In this document: piece by piece, positions 1 through 6,119 of the stretch
Layout: every line of letters starts with the position of its first letter
Position numbering within the stretch: position 1 is the first letter of the stretch
The notes under the pieces: model-generated
Database searches by the model: none
What the model saw: the letters and a program-made list of their open reading frames with translations, nothing else
Told to the model about the DNA's origin: nothing
Made by a program: the position numbers and the translations under genes
Source: Cellvibrionales bacterium
GTDB taxonomy: Bacteria > Pseudomonadota > Gammaproteobacteria > Pseudomonadales > JAHEGP01
Assembly (NCBI GenBank): GCA_024645065.1
Contig: JAHEGP010000191.1
Location: 1 to 6,254 of the forward strand
Direction: 5' to 3'
Length of the DNA: 6,254 nucleotides

Positions 1-1671
1 CGACCCCGCCTGGATGGCAGTTACCGACTGCGCATGCCGGTGGGTGTCGATCATGGGAAGCTGGAAGTTGTCAGCGCCCATGGCAGGACCGTAGCTATCG
101 AGTTGGCTTTTGCAGGCGGTGATCTGCAGTTGGCGCCGATTACTACCGAGGCACCCGCGACGGTGCTGTTGCCGGGGGATGCGACCATGCGGCTGGTCTT
201 TACCGGCCTTGGCGATACCGCCGATCCGGCATTCGGCAGTGACCTGAGCGGCTTTCAGCTTGGTCGACGGACTCCGCCGCTGTCCTCCCAGTCAAACAGC
301 ATCGATCTGGTGCGGGGGCAGCAAAATCCGGCCAGTGTATTGCTGGCGGCGGGTAAATACCGGGTCTATGCCAGCCGCGGGCCCCATTACAGTGTGAGCA
401 GTCAGGATATCGAGCTGGAAAGCGGTCAACAGTTGCGCTTGACGCTGCCAGCGCTGCGCCGCGTGGTCGATACCCGGGGCTGGGCCAGCACCGATTTTCA
501 TGTTCACAGTGGTTACAGCTTCGATTCGGCGATTTCCCCGGAGCAGCGATTACGCAGCTTCGTGGCACAGGACGCGACGGTGCTGGTAGCTACCGAGCAT
601 GATCGCCTTGTCGACCTGGCTGAACGCGCCAGGGAACTGGGTTACCAGCGGCAGCTGACCGTGGTGGGCGGTGCAGAATTGACCGGCATGGTGCGCAGCC
701 GCCAGGCGCCCACGACCATCGGCCACCTCAACGTCTACCCCTTGCCTTACGAGTCCAGCGCATTCGCCGGCGGCATGCCACTCCATGAAGGCATGCGTCT
801 GCGCCAGGTCATGGCTACTGTAAGGGGGCTGGATCCTGGTGTTCTGTTCCAGTTGAATCACCCGCGCGCTGGCGCCGGGCCGGATAACGCCGGCGCCTTT
901 TTCGAGCATTTATCAGTGGGTGAGCATTTCAATCCCGGCCTGCCCCTGGAAAATATCCAGAACCGGTCGCTGATAGAAGCCGATGAGAATGGTGTCAGGG
1001 ATATCGATTTTGACCTGCTGGAAATGGCGAATGGACCGGACCTTGAACAATACCAGCGAGTGCGGGCGGACTGGCTGTCGCTAATTCTGCAGGGAGAATA
1101 TCGTCCAGCCGTGGCCAGCAGTGACTCCCATCATTTGTATCAGCCCGTTGCGCTGCCGCGCAGTTACGTTGCCCATGCCGGCGCGCCCGGTGATCCTGTT
1201 GTTGTGCAACAATGGCTGGATGCCGTGCGGGCAGGACGTATTATCGGGAGTTCCGGGCCGCTGCCCGAGCTACGCTTGACTAGCCCTGCAGGTGCCAGCG
1301 GGGGTGTTGGCGATACCATGACGGGGCGGGAATTTACGCTGTCGCTGGTGGTGCAGGCTGCGCCCTGGGTCGATGTCAACCAGGTCTGGGTCTATCTCAA
1401 CGGGATGGTGGTCAGGGGAGCGGCGATAACAGCTGGCGAAACCCTGGAACTACCCATTGAGGTCGAGCGGGATAGCTTTCTGTTTGTCGAAGTATACGGT
1501 GATGCCGGCGAGACCTACGCGGCGCTTGCACCAGGGCAGCGGCCGATGGCCTTTACCAATCCGGTGTGGATTGATGCCGATGGTGATGGGCAATGGAGCC
1601 CGCCAGGCCTGGCGCGCCTGCCCCTTGCCATCAGCCGCCCGGCCAGCTTTCCGAATCAGCGTCCGCAATAA
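1..1671 (+). CDS. CehA/McbA-family metallohydrolase (PHP fold), 5'-truncated
   Basis: The frame is open from base 1, so this is the C-terminal 556 residues of a longer protein; the ATG at 34 is internal and has no ribosome site. Counting the first codon as 1, residues 1-150 look like beta-rich N-terminal material and the PHP-type metallohydrolase domain covers about 160-420. Visible candidate metal ligands, in order, are HVH (H167, H169), TEHD (E199, H200), GAEL (E226), HLN (H242), NHPR (H287) and SDSH (D375, H377), the pattern expected of a polynuclear metal site. The C-terminal FTNPVWID followed by DGDG (518-530) is typical of CehA/McbA proteins. CehA and McbA are known as carbaryl hydrolases, but most relatives have unknown substrates, so no substrate is assigned. 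A signal peptide is likely, because relatives are often exported, but it would lie outside the window. The gene converges on the operon to its right with only 6 bp between stop codons. Confidence 0.88.
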   Translation, partial: RPRLDGSYRLRMPVGVDHGKLEVVSAHGRTVAIELAFAGGDLQLAPITTEAPATVLLPGDATMRLVFTGLGDTADPAFGSDLSGFQLGRRTPPLSSQSNSIDLVRGQQNPASVLLAAGKYRVYASRGPHYSVSSQDIELESGQQLRLTLPALRRVVDTRGWASTDFHVHSGYSFDSAISPEQRLRSFVAQDATVLVATEHDRLVDLAERARELGYQRQLTVVGGAELTGMVRSRQAPTTIGHLNVYPLPYESSAFAGGMPLHEGMRLRQVMATVRGLDPGVLFQLNHPRAGAGPDNAGAFFEHLSVGEHFNPGLPLENIQNRSLIEADENGVRDIDFDLLEMANGPDLEQYQRVRADWLSLILQGEYRPAVASSDSHHLYQPVALPRSYVAHAGAPGDPVVVQQWLDAVRAGRIIGSSGPLPELRLTSPAGASGGVGDTMTGREFTLSLVVQAAPWVDVNQVWVYLNGMVVRGAAITAGETLELPIEVERDSFLFVEVYGDAGETYAALAPGQRPMAFTNPVWIDADGDGQWSPPGLARLPLAISRPASFPNQRPQ

Positions 1672-1689
1672 AACAGCCTAGCTGGCTGT
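1663..1689 (-). terminator. Rho-independent terminator of the lipid-transport operon
   Basis: Read on the minus strand, ACAGCC (1689-1684), a five-base loop AGCTA and GGCTGT (1678-1673) form a perfect 6-bp stem, followed by TTTATTG. This gives a T-rich tail after a GC-rich stem. The stem and loop contain the TAG stop of the amidotransferase gene (1680-1678), and the tail covers the TAA stop of the opposing metallohydrolase gene (1669-1671). On the plus strand the bases after the stem are AAGCTC, with no T run, so it should work mainly for the minus-strand operon. The stem is short and the tail imperfect, so efficiency may be moderate. Confidence 0.6.
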
Positions 1690-2370
1690 AAGCTCAGCAA
1701 TCAGATCCAGGAGATTGCTCATGGTGTTGTTGATTCGATCAAAGCGTTGGCTGTGCTGCAGGACCTGGTGACTCGACTGCACATAGTGGGAGCCGTCCAG
1801 CTCATCGCGGCAATGCCGCAGCAGTGCCCTGGCAGATTGTTCAGTGGTTTCCAGGTGAAACTGAAACCCGAACACGCGGTCCCGGATCGAGAACGCCTGG
1901 TTGCGACAGGCCTCGCTGCTTGCCAGATGTTGCGCGCCCGCCGGTAGTGCGAAGGTATCGCCATGCCAGTGAAACGCCATACAGCCATCAAGCAGTTGGG
2001 CTATCGGGTGTTCCTTATGCTCGCCGCGCAGGGGGAACCAGCCAATTTCCCGCCGTGGATTGGTGCTTATTTCGGCCTCGAGCGCCGCCGCGATAAGCTG
2101 CGCCCCAAGACAGATACCCAGCACGGTTTTACCGGCATCGATAGCCGCCTGGATGAATGCCTGCTCTGCCGCCAGCCAGGGATAGGCGGCATTATCGCCA
2201 ACTCCCATGGGTCCCCCCATGACCACCAGCCAGTCAAAGCTGTCCAGCTTCGGCAGCCCGGTCTGGCGGTAAAGATGGGTGGCCGTGAGTAACTCGCTGC
2301 GTTTGTTAAACCAGGCGTGCATGCTGCCGAGGTCTTCAAATTCGACATGCTGCAGGTAGTGAACTCTCAC
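1678..2370 (-). CDS. Class I glutamine amidotransferase-like protein (GuaA-type GATase1 domain)
   Basis: This 230-residue single-domain protein has the full class I amidotransferase triad. The nucleophile is C87 in GICLGAQ, and H172 and E174 lie in GFQFHLE. An oxyanion-hole type loop, MGGPMGV, lies at 51-57, and HWHGD at 134-138 is a further conserved patch. Members of this group resemble the glutaminase half of GMP synthase but have no synthetase domain. They release ammonia from glutamine or act on gamma-glutamyl compounds, and the acceptor here cannot be read from sequence. The start is a GTG; the N-terminus MRVHYLQHVEFEDLGS fits this family, so the start is probably right although no good Shine-Dalgarno site precedes it. 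It is the last gene of the operon, 18 bp after the lipoprotein gene, and its stop lies in the terminator hairpin. It is probably cytoplasmic: no signal peptide or membrane segment is seen. Confidence 0.88.
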   Translation of the reverse strand: MRVHYLQHVEFEDLGSMHAWFNKRSELLTATHLYRQTGLPKLDSFDWLVVMGGPMGVGDNAAYPWLAAEQAFIQAAIDAGKTVLGICLGAQLIAAALEAEISTNPRREIGWFPLRGEHKEHPIAQLLDGCMAFHWHGDTFALPAGAQHLASSEACRNQAFSIRDRVFGFQFHLETTEQSARALLRHCRDELDGSHYVQSSHQVLQHSQRFDRINNTMSNLLDLIAELTAS

Positions 2371-2388
2371 CTTGGAGCGGTGTCTGGT

Positions 2389-3000
2389 TCAGTCAATTTT
2401 GCGCTCAACATTTTGCCGCAGATAGTATTCACTGGAGCTGTGGATCGCAGTGCCGATGCGCCCCGCCAGTTGCTCCAGTAGCTGGCTGTAGCCGCCTACC
2501 AGGGCAGCGTAGCTGTCATCGCGAACAGGTGTTCGCAGAACCTCCACCCCTTCCTGCAGTTTGTCGCCATTGCGGGTCGCGCTGATTGCCCAGCCCGCCT
2601 TGAGCGTTGCCTGGTCTTGTTCACGATTCAGTTCCAGTACCATCAGTTTGACCCGCAGATCGGGAATCTGGTCTGAGCGCCAGGGGAATTGCACCAGGTT
2701 GTTGCTGTCCAGCTGGCTTGCAAGCTGCTCCATCAGCACCCGGGTAATGCCGGCAGTCAGGGGCTCCCCCCAGCGCTGGAACTCGTTCAGCTGCAGCGTG
2801 TTGTCCTGCTTCAGGGTAATTTGAGGGCGATCGAGATAGTCCGCTATCTGTACCGGGCCTACCCCTACCGACACCGCATGTTGCGCCGTTGCCGTGACCC
2901 GGTCATCGGAATCCAGCACATAGTAGCGAGTGCCGGGGGTAACCCCGCAACCCGGCAGCAACAGCGATAGCCAGAGTGTGGCTATGATAGTCTTGGTCAT
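2389..3000 (-). CDS. PqiC-family ABC-type transport auxiliary lipoprotein
   Basis: This 203-residue protein starts with a lipoprotein signal: K3, a hydrophobic run at about 5-16, and the lipobox LLPGC with the lipidated cysteine at C18. Proline at -2 is slightly unusual. The residue after the cysteine is glycine, not aspartate, so outer-membrane sorting is expected. The mature part carries patches typical of the PqiC/DUF330 (ABC_trans_aux) family: VGVGPVQIADYLDRPQI at 45-61 and the RWGEPL patch at 76-81. In E. coli, PqiC is the outer-membrane partner of the MCE protein PqiB. Here the partner should be the MCE protein encoded just upstream, helping pass lipid between the membranes. The ATG is supported by a GAGG site overlapping the stop of the MCE gene, 8 bp upstream. 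The symbol is left blank because this is a stand-alone Mla-type operon, not pqiABC. Confidence 0.88.
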   Translation of the reverse strand: MTKTIIATLWLSLLLPGCGVTPGTRYYVLDSDDRVTATAQHAVSVGVGPVQIADYLDRPQITLKQDNTLQLNEFQRWGEPLTAGITRVLMEQLASQLDSNNLVQFPWRSDQIPDLRVKLMVLELNREQDQATLKAGWAISATRNGDKLQEGVEVLRTPVRDDSYAALVGGYSQLLEQLAGRIGTAIHSSSEYYLRQNVERKID

Positions 3001-3006
3001 GGATAG

Positions 3007-3010
3007 CCTC
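3007..3010 (-). promoter_or_regulatory. Ribosome binding site of the auxiliary lipoprotein gene
   Basis: GAGG on the minus strand lies six bases before the ATG at 3000. It shares the GA of the upstream gene's TGA stop (3011-3009), so translation of the MCE and lipoprotein genes is probably coupled. It decides the lipoprotein start. Confidence 0.6.
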
Positions 3011-3971
3011 AGCGGTTGGATTTGCCTTTGATCAGGGATTCGGGCTCACGTTCTACGGTATCTGCCAGCGCGTCGATGGCTTCCGCAGCGTTGGCAATCC
3101 TTGCCAGCGCCTCTCGCAGTTCGAACAACAGGGGGGAGTCGTCGGACAGGAGGTGGCTGGCGTTGTTAATCGCTCCCTCGGCGTTGGCAAATGCCAGGCG
3201 CATGGAGCGCATGCCCTGGCGCAGGTCCCGCGCTACCAGGGGATAATCCTTGTTGAGTCCCTGGGCCAGCTTGTCGAGCTCGTTGAAAGCGGCCGCGATG
3301 TCGTTCTCAAAAATCTTATCGATGTTGGATGCGAGCCGGGTAATGGTGGTAATCGATTCATTGATATTACCCGCCATGGCCTTGAGTTCAGGGTCTGCGG
3401 TCAGCTTATCGAGGTTTTCAGCAATGTTGCTAAAATTTTTGGCCAGGGCATCGAAGTCGAAGCGATTGGCCAGCTGCGACAGTTCCTCGATTTCCGATTT
3501 GGCCGTTGGCAGTTCCCGCACGTCGGGATCGAGACCCCAATATTGCAAGGCGCTATCAAGCCCCATGAAATCCACTTCGACATAGAGCAGGCCAGTGAGC
3601 AGGCTCTGGATGCGCAGCTGCGCCCGCAGACCGCGCTGCTCGATAAGCTGGTCGAGCAGATCTTCGTAGACCAGGTCGTTGTCGAACTTGAGCTCGTCGG
3701 GATTTACCTTGACGTAGACGGCATTCATGCTTTTCATGGTTTCGGGATAGATATGACTTTCGATATCGGTAACCTCACCGATTTTTACCCCGCGCAGCTT
3801 CATGGGAGCGCCGATCTCCAGGCCTTGAATCGAGCGGTCGAAATACATCACGAAGTTCTGGCTATCGCCGAACAGGCGGCCGCCACCAAAAAACATGATG
3901 CCAGCGAGGGTGATCGCGATGGCTCCAATGATGAAGGCTCCGATCGTTGCGGTGTTGGCTTTGTTACTCAT
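3009..3971 (-). CDS. MlaD-family MCE-domain lipid-transport protein with long helical tail
   Basis: The protein has 320 residues. A short cytoplasmic N-terminus is followed by one membrane segment at about 9-29 (rich in G, A, I) and a single MCE domain at about 37-136. The MCE domain shows GAPMKLRGVKIGEV at 54-67 and the hydrophobic RIQSLLTGLLYVEVDF at 120-135 that forms the central pore in this family. From about 155 to 310 the sequence is strongly helical, with heptad-like repeats and almost no beta pattern. It resembles the helical needle of longer MCE proteins rather than the short E. coli MlaD (about 180 residues). MCE proteins form hexameric rings that carry lipids across the periplasm. 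The ATG at 3971 is chosen because MSNKANTATIGAF matches the family start and overlaps the ATPase gene by 8 bp (ATGAGTAA). The frame stays open upstream to 4115, but that stretch lies inside the ATPase gene. A weak GGGG ribosome site lies 9 bases upstream. Confidence 0.9.
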   Translation of the reverse strand: MSNKANTATIGAFIIGAIAITLAGIMFFGGGRLFGDSQNFVMYFDRSIQGLEIGAPMKLRGVKIGEVTDIESHIYPETMKSMNAVYVKVNPDELKFDNDLVYEDLLDQLIEQRGLRAQLRIQSLLTGLLYVEVDFMGLDSALQYWGLDPDVRELPTAKSEIEELSQLANRFDFDALAKNFSNIAENLDKLTADPELKAMAGNINESITTITRLASNIDKIFENDIAAAFNELDKLAQGLNKDYPLVARDLRQGMRSMRLAFANAEGAINNASHLLSDDSPLLFELREALARIANAAEAIDALADTVEREPESLIKGKSNR

Positions 3972-4752
3972 CAGCGTGAACCCCGGGCGTCTGTTGGCCG
4001 CGGCTGAGAAAGCGACGAATGGTGTCATTGTCGCTGTGCGCAAGCAAGTCTGAAGGCGCCCCACTGTCGAGCATGGTTTTGCTCCTGGCGTCGAGAAACA
4101 CCGAGTTGGTGCCAATGGCGAAGATGCTGGCCAGTTCGTGGGTGACGATGACCACCGTCGAGCCGAGGGTGTTGGCCAGTTGCAGGATCAGGTCGTCCAG
4201 CAGGCTCGAGCTGATGGGATCAAGACCGGCTGAGGGTTCGTCAAAGAAAAGTACCTCGGGCTCCAGCGCAATTGCCCGTGCCAGTCCGGCGCGCTTTTGC
4301 ATGCCGCCGCTGATTTCGCTGGGATAGTAGTCTTCGAAACCCGCCAGCCCGACCAGCGCGAGCTTGAAGGCAATGATATCCCTGATCTCCGGTGCCGACA
4401 GCCGGGTGTACTGCTGCAGGGGAATCGCGACGTTTTCCGCCAGCGTCATCGAGCTGAATAGTGCGCCGCTCTGATAGGTTACCCCCCAGGACTTGCGCAT
4501 GGACTGTTGGGTCGCATCATCGCTATGAAAGAAACTGGTGCCATTAAACAGAATGTCGCCCTCCGCCGGCTGGTAAAGGCCGATCATATGCTTCAACAGA
4601 GTACTTTTGCCGCAACCACTGCCGCCCATGATAATAAAAATGTCGCCTCTTTTTACCGTGAAATTGAGGTCTCTTTGGATGACTCGGCTACCATAGGCCA
4701 TAGTCAGGTCGCGTACTTCGATATGGGTTGGCGCTGCTTCAGTTGGCATCAC
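3964..4752 (-). CDS. MlaF-like ABC transporter ATP-binding protein
   Basis: The protein has 262 residues and is a complete ABC nucleotide-binding subunit. Walker A GGSGCGKST is at 43-51, the Q-loop glutamine at 94, the signature ISGGMQKR at 147-154, Walker B LFFDE at 168-172, the D-loop AGLD at 175-178 and the switch histidine H205. The variant signature SGGMQKR (instead of SGGQQQR) and the GCGKST Walker A are typical of the MlaF branch that drives lipid-transport permeases. It should sit on the cytoplasmic face and power the MlaE-type permease encoded upstream. The start is a tandem GTG-ATG: GTG at 4752 overlaps the permease stop by four bases, and ATG at 4749 overlaps by one. Neither has a good Shine-Dalgarno site, so translation is probably coupled, and the true start could be one codon later. 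The gene overlaps the MCE gene by 8 bp. Confidence 0.92.
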   Translation of the reverse strand: MMPTEAAPTHIEVRDLTMAYGSRVIQRDLNFTVKRGDIFIIMGGSGCGKSTLLKHMIGLYQPAEGDILFNGTSFFHSDDATQQSMRKSWGVTYQSGALFSSMTLAENVAIPLQQYTRLSAPEIRDIIAFKLALVGLAGFEDYYPSEISGGMQKRAGLARAIALEPEVLFFDEPSAGLDPISSSLLDDLILQLANTLGSTVVIVTHELASIFAIGTNSVFLDARSKTMLDSGAPSDLLAHSDNDTIRRFLSRGQQTPGVHADE

Positions 4753-5879
4753 AGGCCCAGCTTATCAAAGATAATATTCAGTAAGGAGTCCGCTACCACC
4801 AGGTAGACGATAGCGGTGACCACAGCGCGGGTAGTCGCCTCGCCAACCGCCGCTGAGCTGCGCCCGCACTGCAGGCCCGCCTGGCAACCAGCAACCCCGA
4901 TCAGCACCGCAAACACCAGTCCTTTGAACAGCCCTGAGCTGATATCATCCCAACTGATGGCGCTCCTGGTCTGTTGCAGGTATTGCAGGGGAGCGATGTC
5001 CATGCCGACGGCGACCAGGCCACCACCGAGTATGCCAAGCAGGTCGCTGTAGATAACCAGCAGTGGCATCACCAGGATGAGCGCCAGCATGCGGGGCGTC
5101 ACCAGGAATTCCATTGGTGAGATGCCAAGCGTCTGGATGGCATCGATCTCCTCGTTGGTCTGCATGGTGCCGAGCTGGGCGGCATACGCGGCGCCCGTAC
5201 GCCCGGCCATAATGACGCCTGTCATAAGGGCGCCCATTTCCCTGACCGTGCCGATTGCCACCAGGTTGGCGACGTAGATTTCAGCCCCGAACTGGCGCAG
5301 CTGGATGGCTCCCATATAGGCCAGAATCATTCCCATCAGTACGCTGAGCAAGGTCACGATCGGCAGGGCTTTGGGCCCGACCTGCTCCACGAAATAGAAA
5401 AAATCCCTGGCCCGGGTATTCGATGTCCCGCGCAACAGGGCGCCAAGCGCCAGGAAAAAACCACCGATAAAACTGCTGAAATTGACAATGGAGTTGGACA
5501 GGGCTTTCAACCCGTCTTGCAGTTGCCGCCAGTGGCTGTGGATATGCGGCGGTGCTTCTGTCGGTGCCACGGCGGTGGCGATGGCATGCAGCTTGCGTGC
5601 CCCCTCTGGCAACCCCGAGGTATCCATCGGAATATCTTTCTGTCGGCACCAGTTGGCGCATTGCAGGAGACGACTGAGAAACAGTGAATCCCATTGGCCG
5701 AGCCCTGCGCTGGTGATGACCAGCCGGGAGGCATCACCCGCCCTGGTCTCAAGCTCTGTTCTGAGCGGCTCGAAGTCCGGCACCGCGCTGCCAATGGTCC
5801 AGTCGCCGCGCAATGCAAGTTCGGCGGTTTCCCCCGTGGCCGTCAGCTGGTACTCAGCCTTGAAATTTTCGTTAGGCAT
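4749..5879 (-). CDS. MlaE-family lipid ABC transporter permease with N-terminal STAS domain
   Basis: The protein has 376 residues in two parts. Residues about 8-105 fit a STAS domain (beta strand QLTATGETAELALRGDW, then WDSLFLSRLL at 63-72 in the place of the usual DSxGL helix cap). Residues about 130-376 form the MlaE permease, with the conserved core VREMGALMTGVIMAGRTGAA at 212-231, TNEEIDAIQTLGI at 241-253 and about five hydrophobic segments. In E. coli Mla, the STAS protein MlaB is separate and binds MlaF; here the two functions are fused. The permease should form the inner-membrane channel that moves phospholipid to or from the MCE ring. The ATG at 5879 is chosen over the in-frame ATG at 5921. 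The upstream 14 residues do not look like the family, and the 5921 ATG overlaps the -10 element of the likely promoter. No clear Shine-Dalgarno site precedes 5879. Confidence 0.9.
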   Translation of the reverse strand: MPNENFKAEYQLTATGETAELALRGDWTIGSAVPDFEPLRTELETRAGDASRLVITSAGLGQWDSLFLSRLLQCANWCRQKDIPMDTSGLPEGARKLHAIATAVAPTEAPPHIHSHWRQLQDGLKALSNSIVNFSSFIGGFFLALGALLRGTSNTRARDFFYFVEQVGPKALPIVTLLSVLMGMILAYMGAIQLRQFGAEIYVANLVAIGTVREMGALMTGVIMAGRTGAAYAAQLGTMQTNEEIDAIQTLGISPMEFLVTPRMLALILVMPLLVIYSDLLGILGGGLVAVGMDIAPLQYLQQTRSAISWDDISSGLFKGLVFAVLIGVAGCQAGLQCGRSSAAVGEATTRAVVTAIVYLVVADSLLNIIFDKLGL

Positions 5880-5920
5880 AGTGAAGCATGTGAAGTGTGA
5901 AACCTGGCATGGTGCACGCA

Positions 5921-5949
5921 TTTCTACTGGGTTTTGCCGGCTTAGGCAA
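5921..5949 (-). promoter_or_regulatory. Putative sigma70 promoter of the lipid-transport operon
   Basis: On the minus strand, TTGCCT (5949-5944) and TAGAAA (5926-5921) match the -35 and -10 consensus at four of six positions each, with an ideal 17-bp spacer. Transcription would begin near 5914, giving a leader of about 35 bases before the chosen ATG at 5879. The last base of the -10 is the A of the rejected ATG at 5921. The call comes from sequence pattern only. Confidence 0.45.
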
Positions 5950-5960
5950 GTTGTTTCCCG

Positions 5961-6007
5961 TCGCTCGATGCGGGCGCAGGGCTACGCTTTGGTGCGCAGG
6001 CGAGCGA
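5961..6007. repeat. Inverted repeat enclosing a 20-bp-spaced direct repeat; possible operator
   Basis: TCGCTCG (5961-5967) and CGAGCGA (6001-6007) are perfect 7-bp inverted copies separated by 33 bases. Between them GCGCAGG occurs twice (5974-5980 and 5994-6000), start to start 20 bp apart, about two helical turns. This could be a binding site for a dimeric or tandem regulator placed between the divergent genes, or a stem in a gltS leader RNA. The repeats are short and the region is GC-rich, so chance is not excluded. Confidence 0.3.
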
Positions 6008-6019
6008 TCGACCGGACTA

Positions 6020-6044
6020 GTCGCCGCCGCTGGCGTCTTTTTTT
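6020..6044 (+). terminator. Terminator-like hairpin with T7 tail upstream of gltS
   Basis: GTCGCC (6020-6025) can pair with GGCGTC (6032-6037) across a six-base loop, with one T-T mismatch in the stem. It is followed directly by seven T (6038-6044). This is the arrangement of an intrinsic terminator on the plus strand, 75 bases before the gltS start. It could be an attenuator in a gltS leader, or the end of a short transcript started in the divergent region. The four uninterrupted GC pairs make a weak stem. Confidence 0.35.
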
Positions 6045-6107
6045 GCACTGGTTTATTCTGGCGTGGCGTGCCCTTGAAACGCTACACACCTCCCCGTAGC
6101 TTGCAGC

Positions 6108-6112
6108 AGGAG
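6108..6112 (+). promoter_or_regulatory. Ribosome binding site of gltS
   Basis: AGGAG lies seven bases before the ATG at 6120 and is the strongest Shine-Dalgarno site in the window. It favours the first of the two tandem ATG codons as the gltS start. Confidence 0.75.
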
Positions 6113-6119
6113 TCAGGTT

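Larger units (their letters stand above)
5880..6119. other. Divergent intergenic region between the lipid-transport operon and gltS
   Basis: This 240-bp stretch holds the only upstream control region for both transcripts. It contains a plausible minus-strand promoter (5921-5949), an inverted repeat (TCGCTCG 5961-5967 and CGAGCGA 6001-6007), a direct repeat of GCGCAGG, the palindrome GACTAGTC (6015-6022), a hairpin followed by seven T (6020-6044) and the gltS ribosome site. I found no convincing sigma70 or sigma54 promoter for gltS. A plus-strand frame is open from GTG 5897 to TAA 6130, but it is not supported as a gene. No RNA gene or riboswitch is recognised. Confidence 0.6.

Noticed and set aside
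3153..4007. Plus-strand open frame of 284 codons opposite the MCE gene
   Set aside because: It is long, but lies entirely antisense to a clearly recognisable MCE gene and the end of the ATPase gene, has no ribosome site and shows no domain. It is a mirror frame of GC-rich coding DNA.
3972..4115. Upstream extension of the MCE reading frame (48 extra codons)
   Set aside because: The extension lies inside the ATPase coding region and its sequence does not resemble an MCE N-terminus, while the ATG at 3971 begins a typical one with an 8-bp overlap.
5881..5902. Near-repeats GTGAAGCAT / GTGAAGTGT / GAAACC in the operon leader
   Set aside because: Only two six-base copies match exactly and they are low in complexity, so chance is the simplest explanation.
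5880..5921. Extension of the permease start to the ATG at 5921
   Set aside because: The 14 extra residues are unlike the family, there is no ribosome site, and the ATG overlaps the -10 element of the likely promoter.
6062..6078. Possible sigma54 promoter (TGGCGTGCCCTTGA) before gltS
   Set aside because: The spacing between the GG and the would-be GC element is one base short, and the invariant GC is replaced by GA.
5482..6099. Plus-strand open frame of 205 codons opposite the permease start and into the intergenic region
   Set aside because: Most of it is antisense to the STAS domain. Its product is rich in Arg, Ser and Trp with no recognisable motif, and it has no ribosome site.
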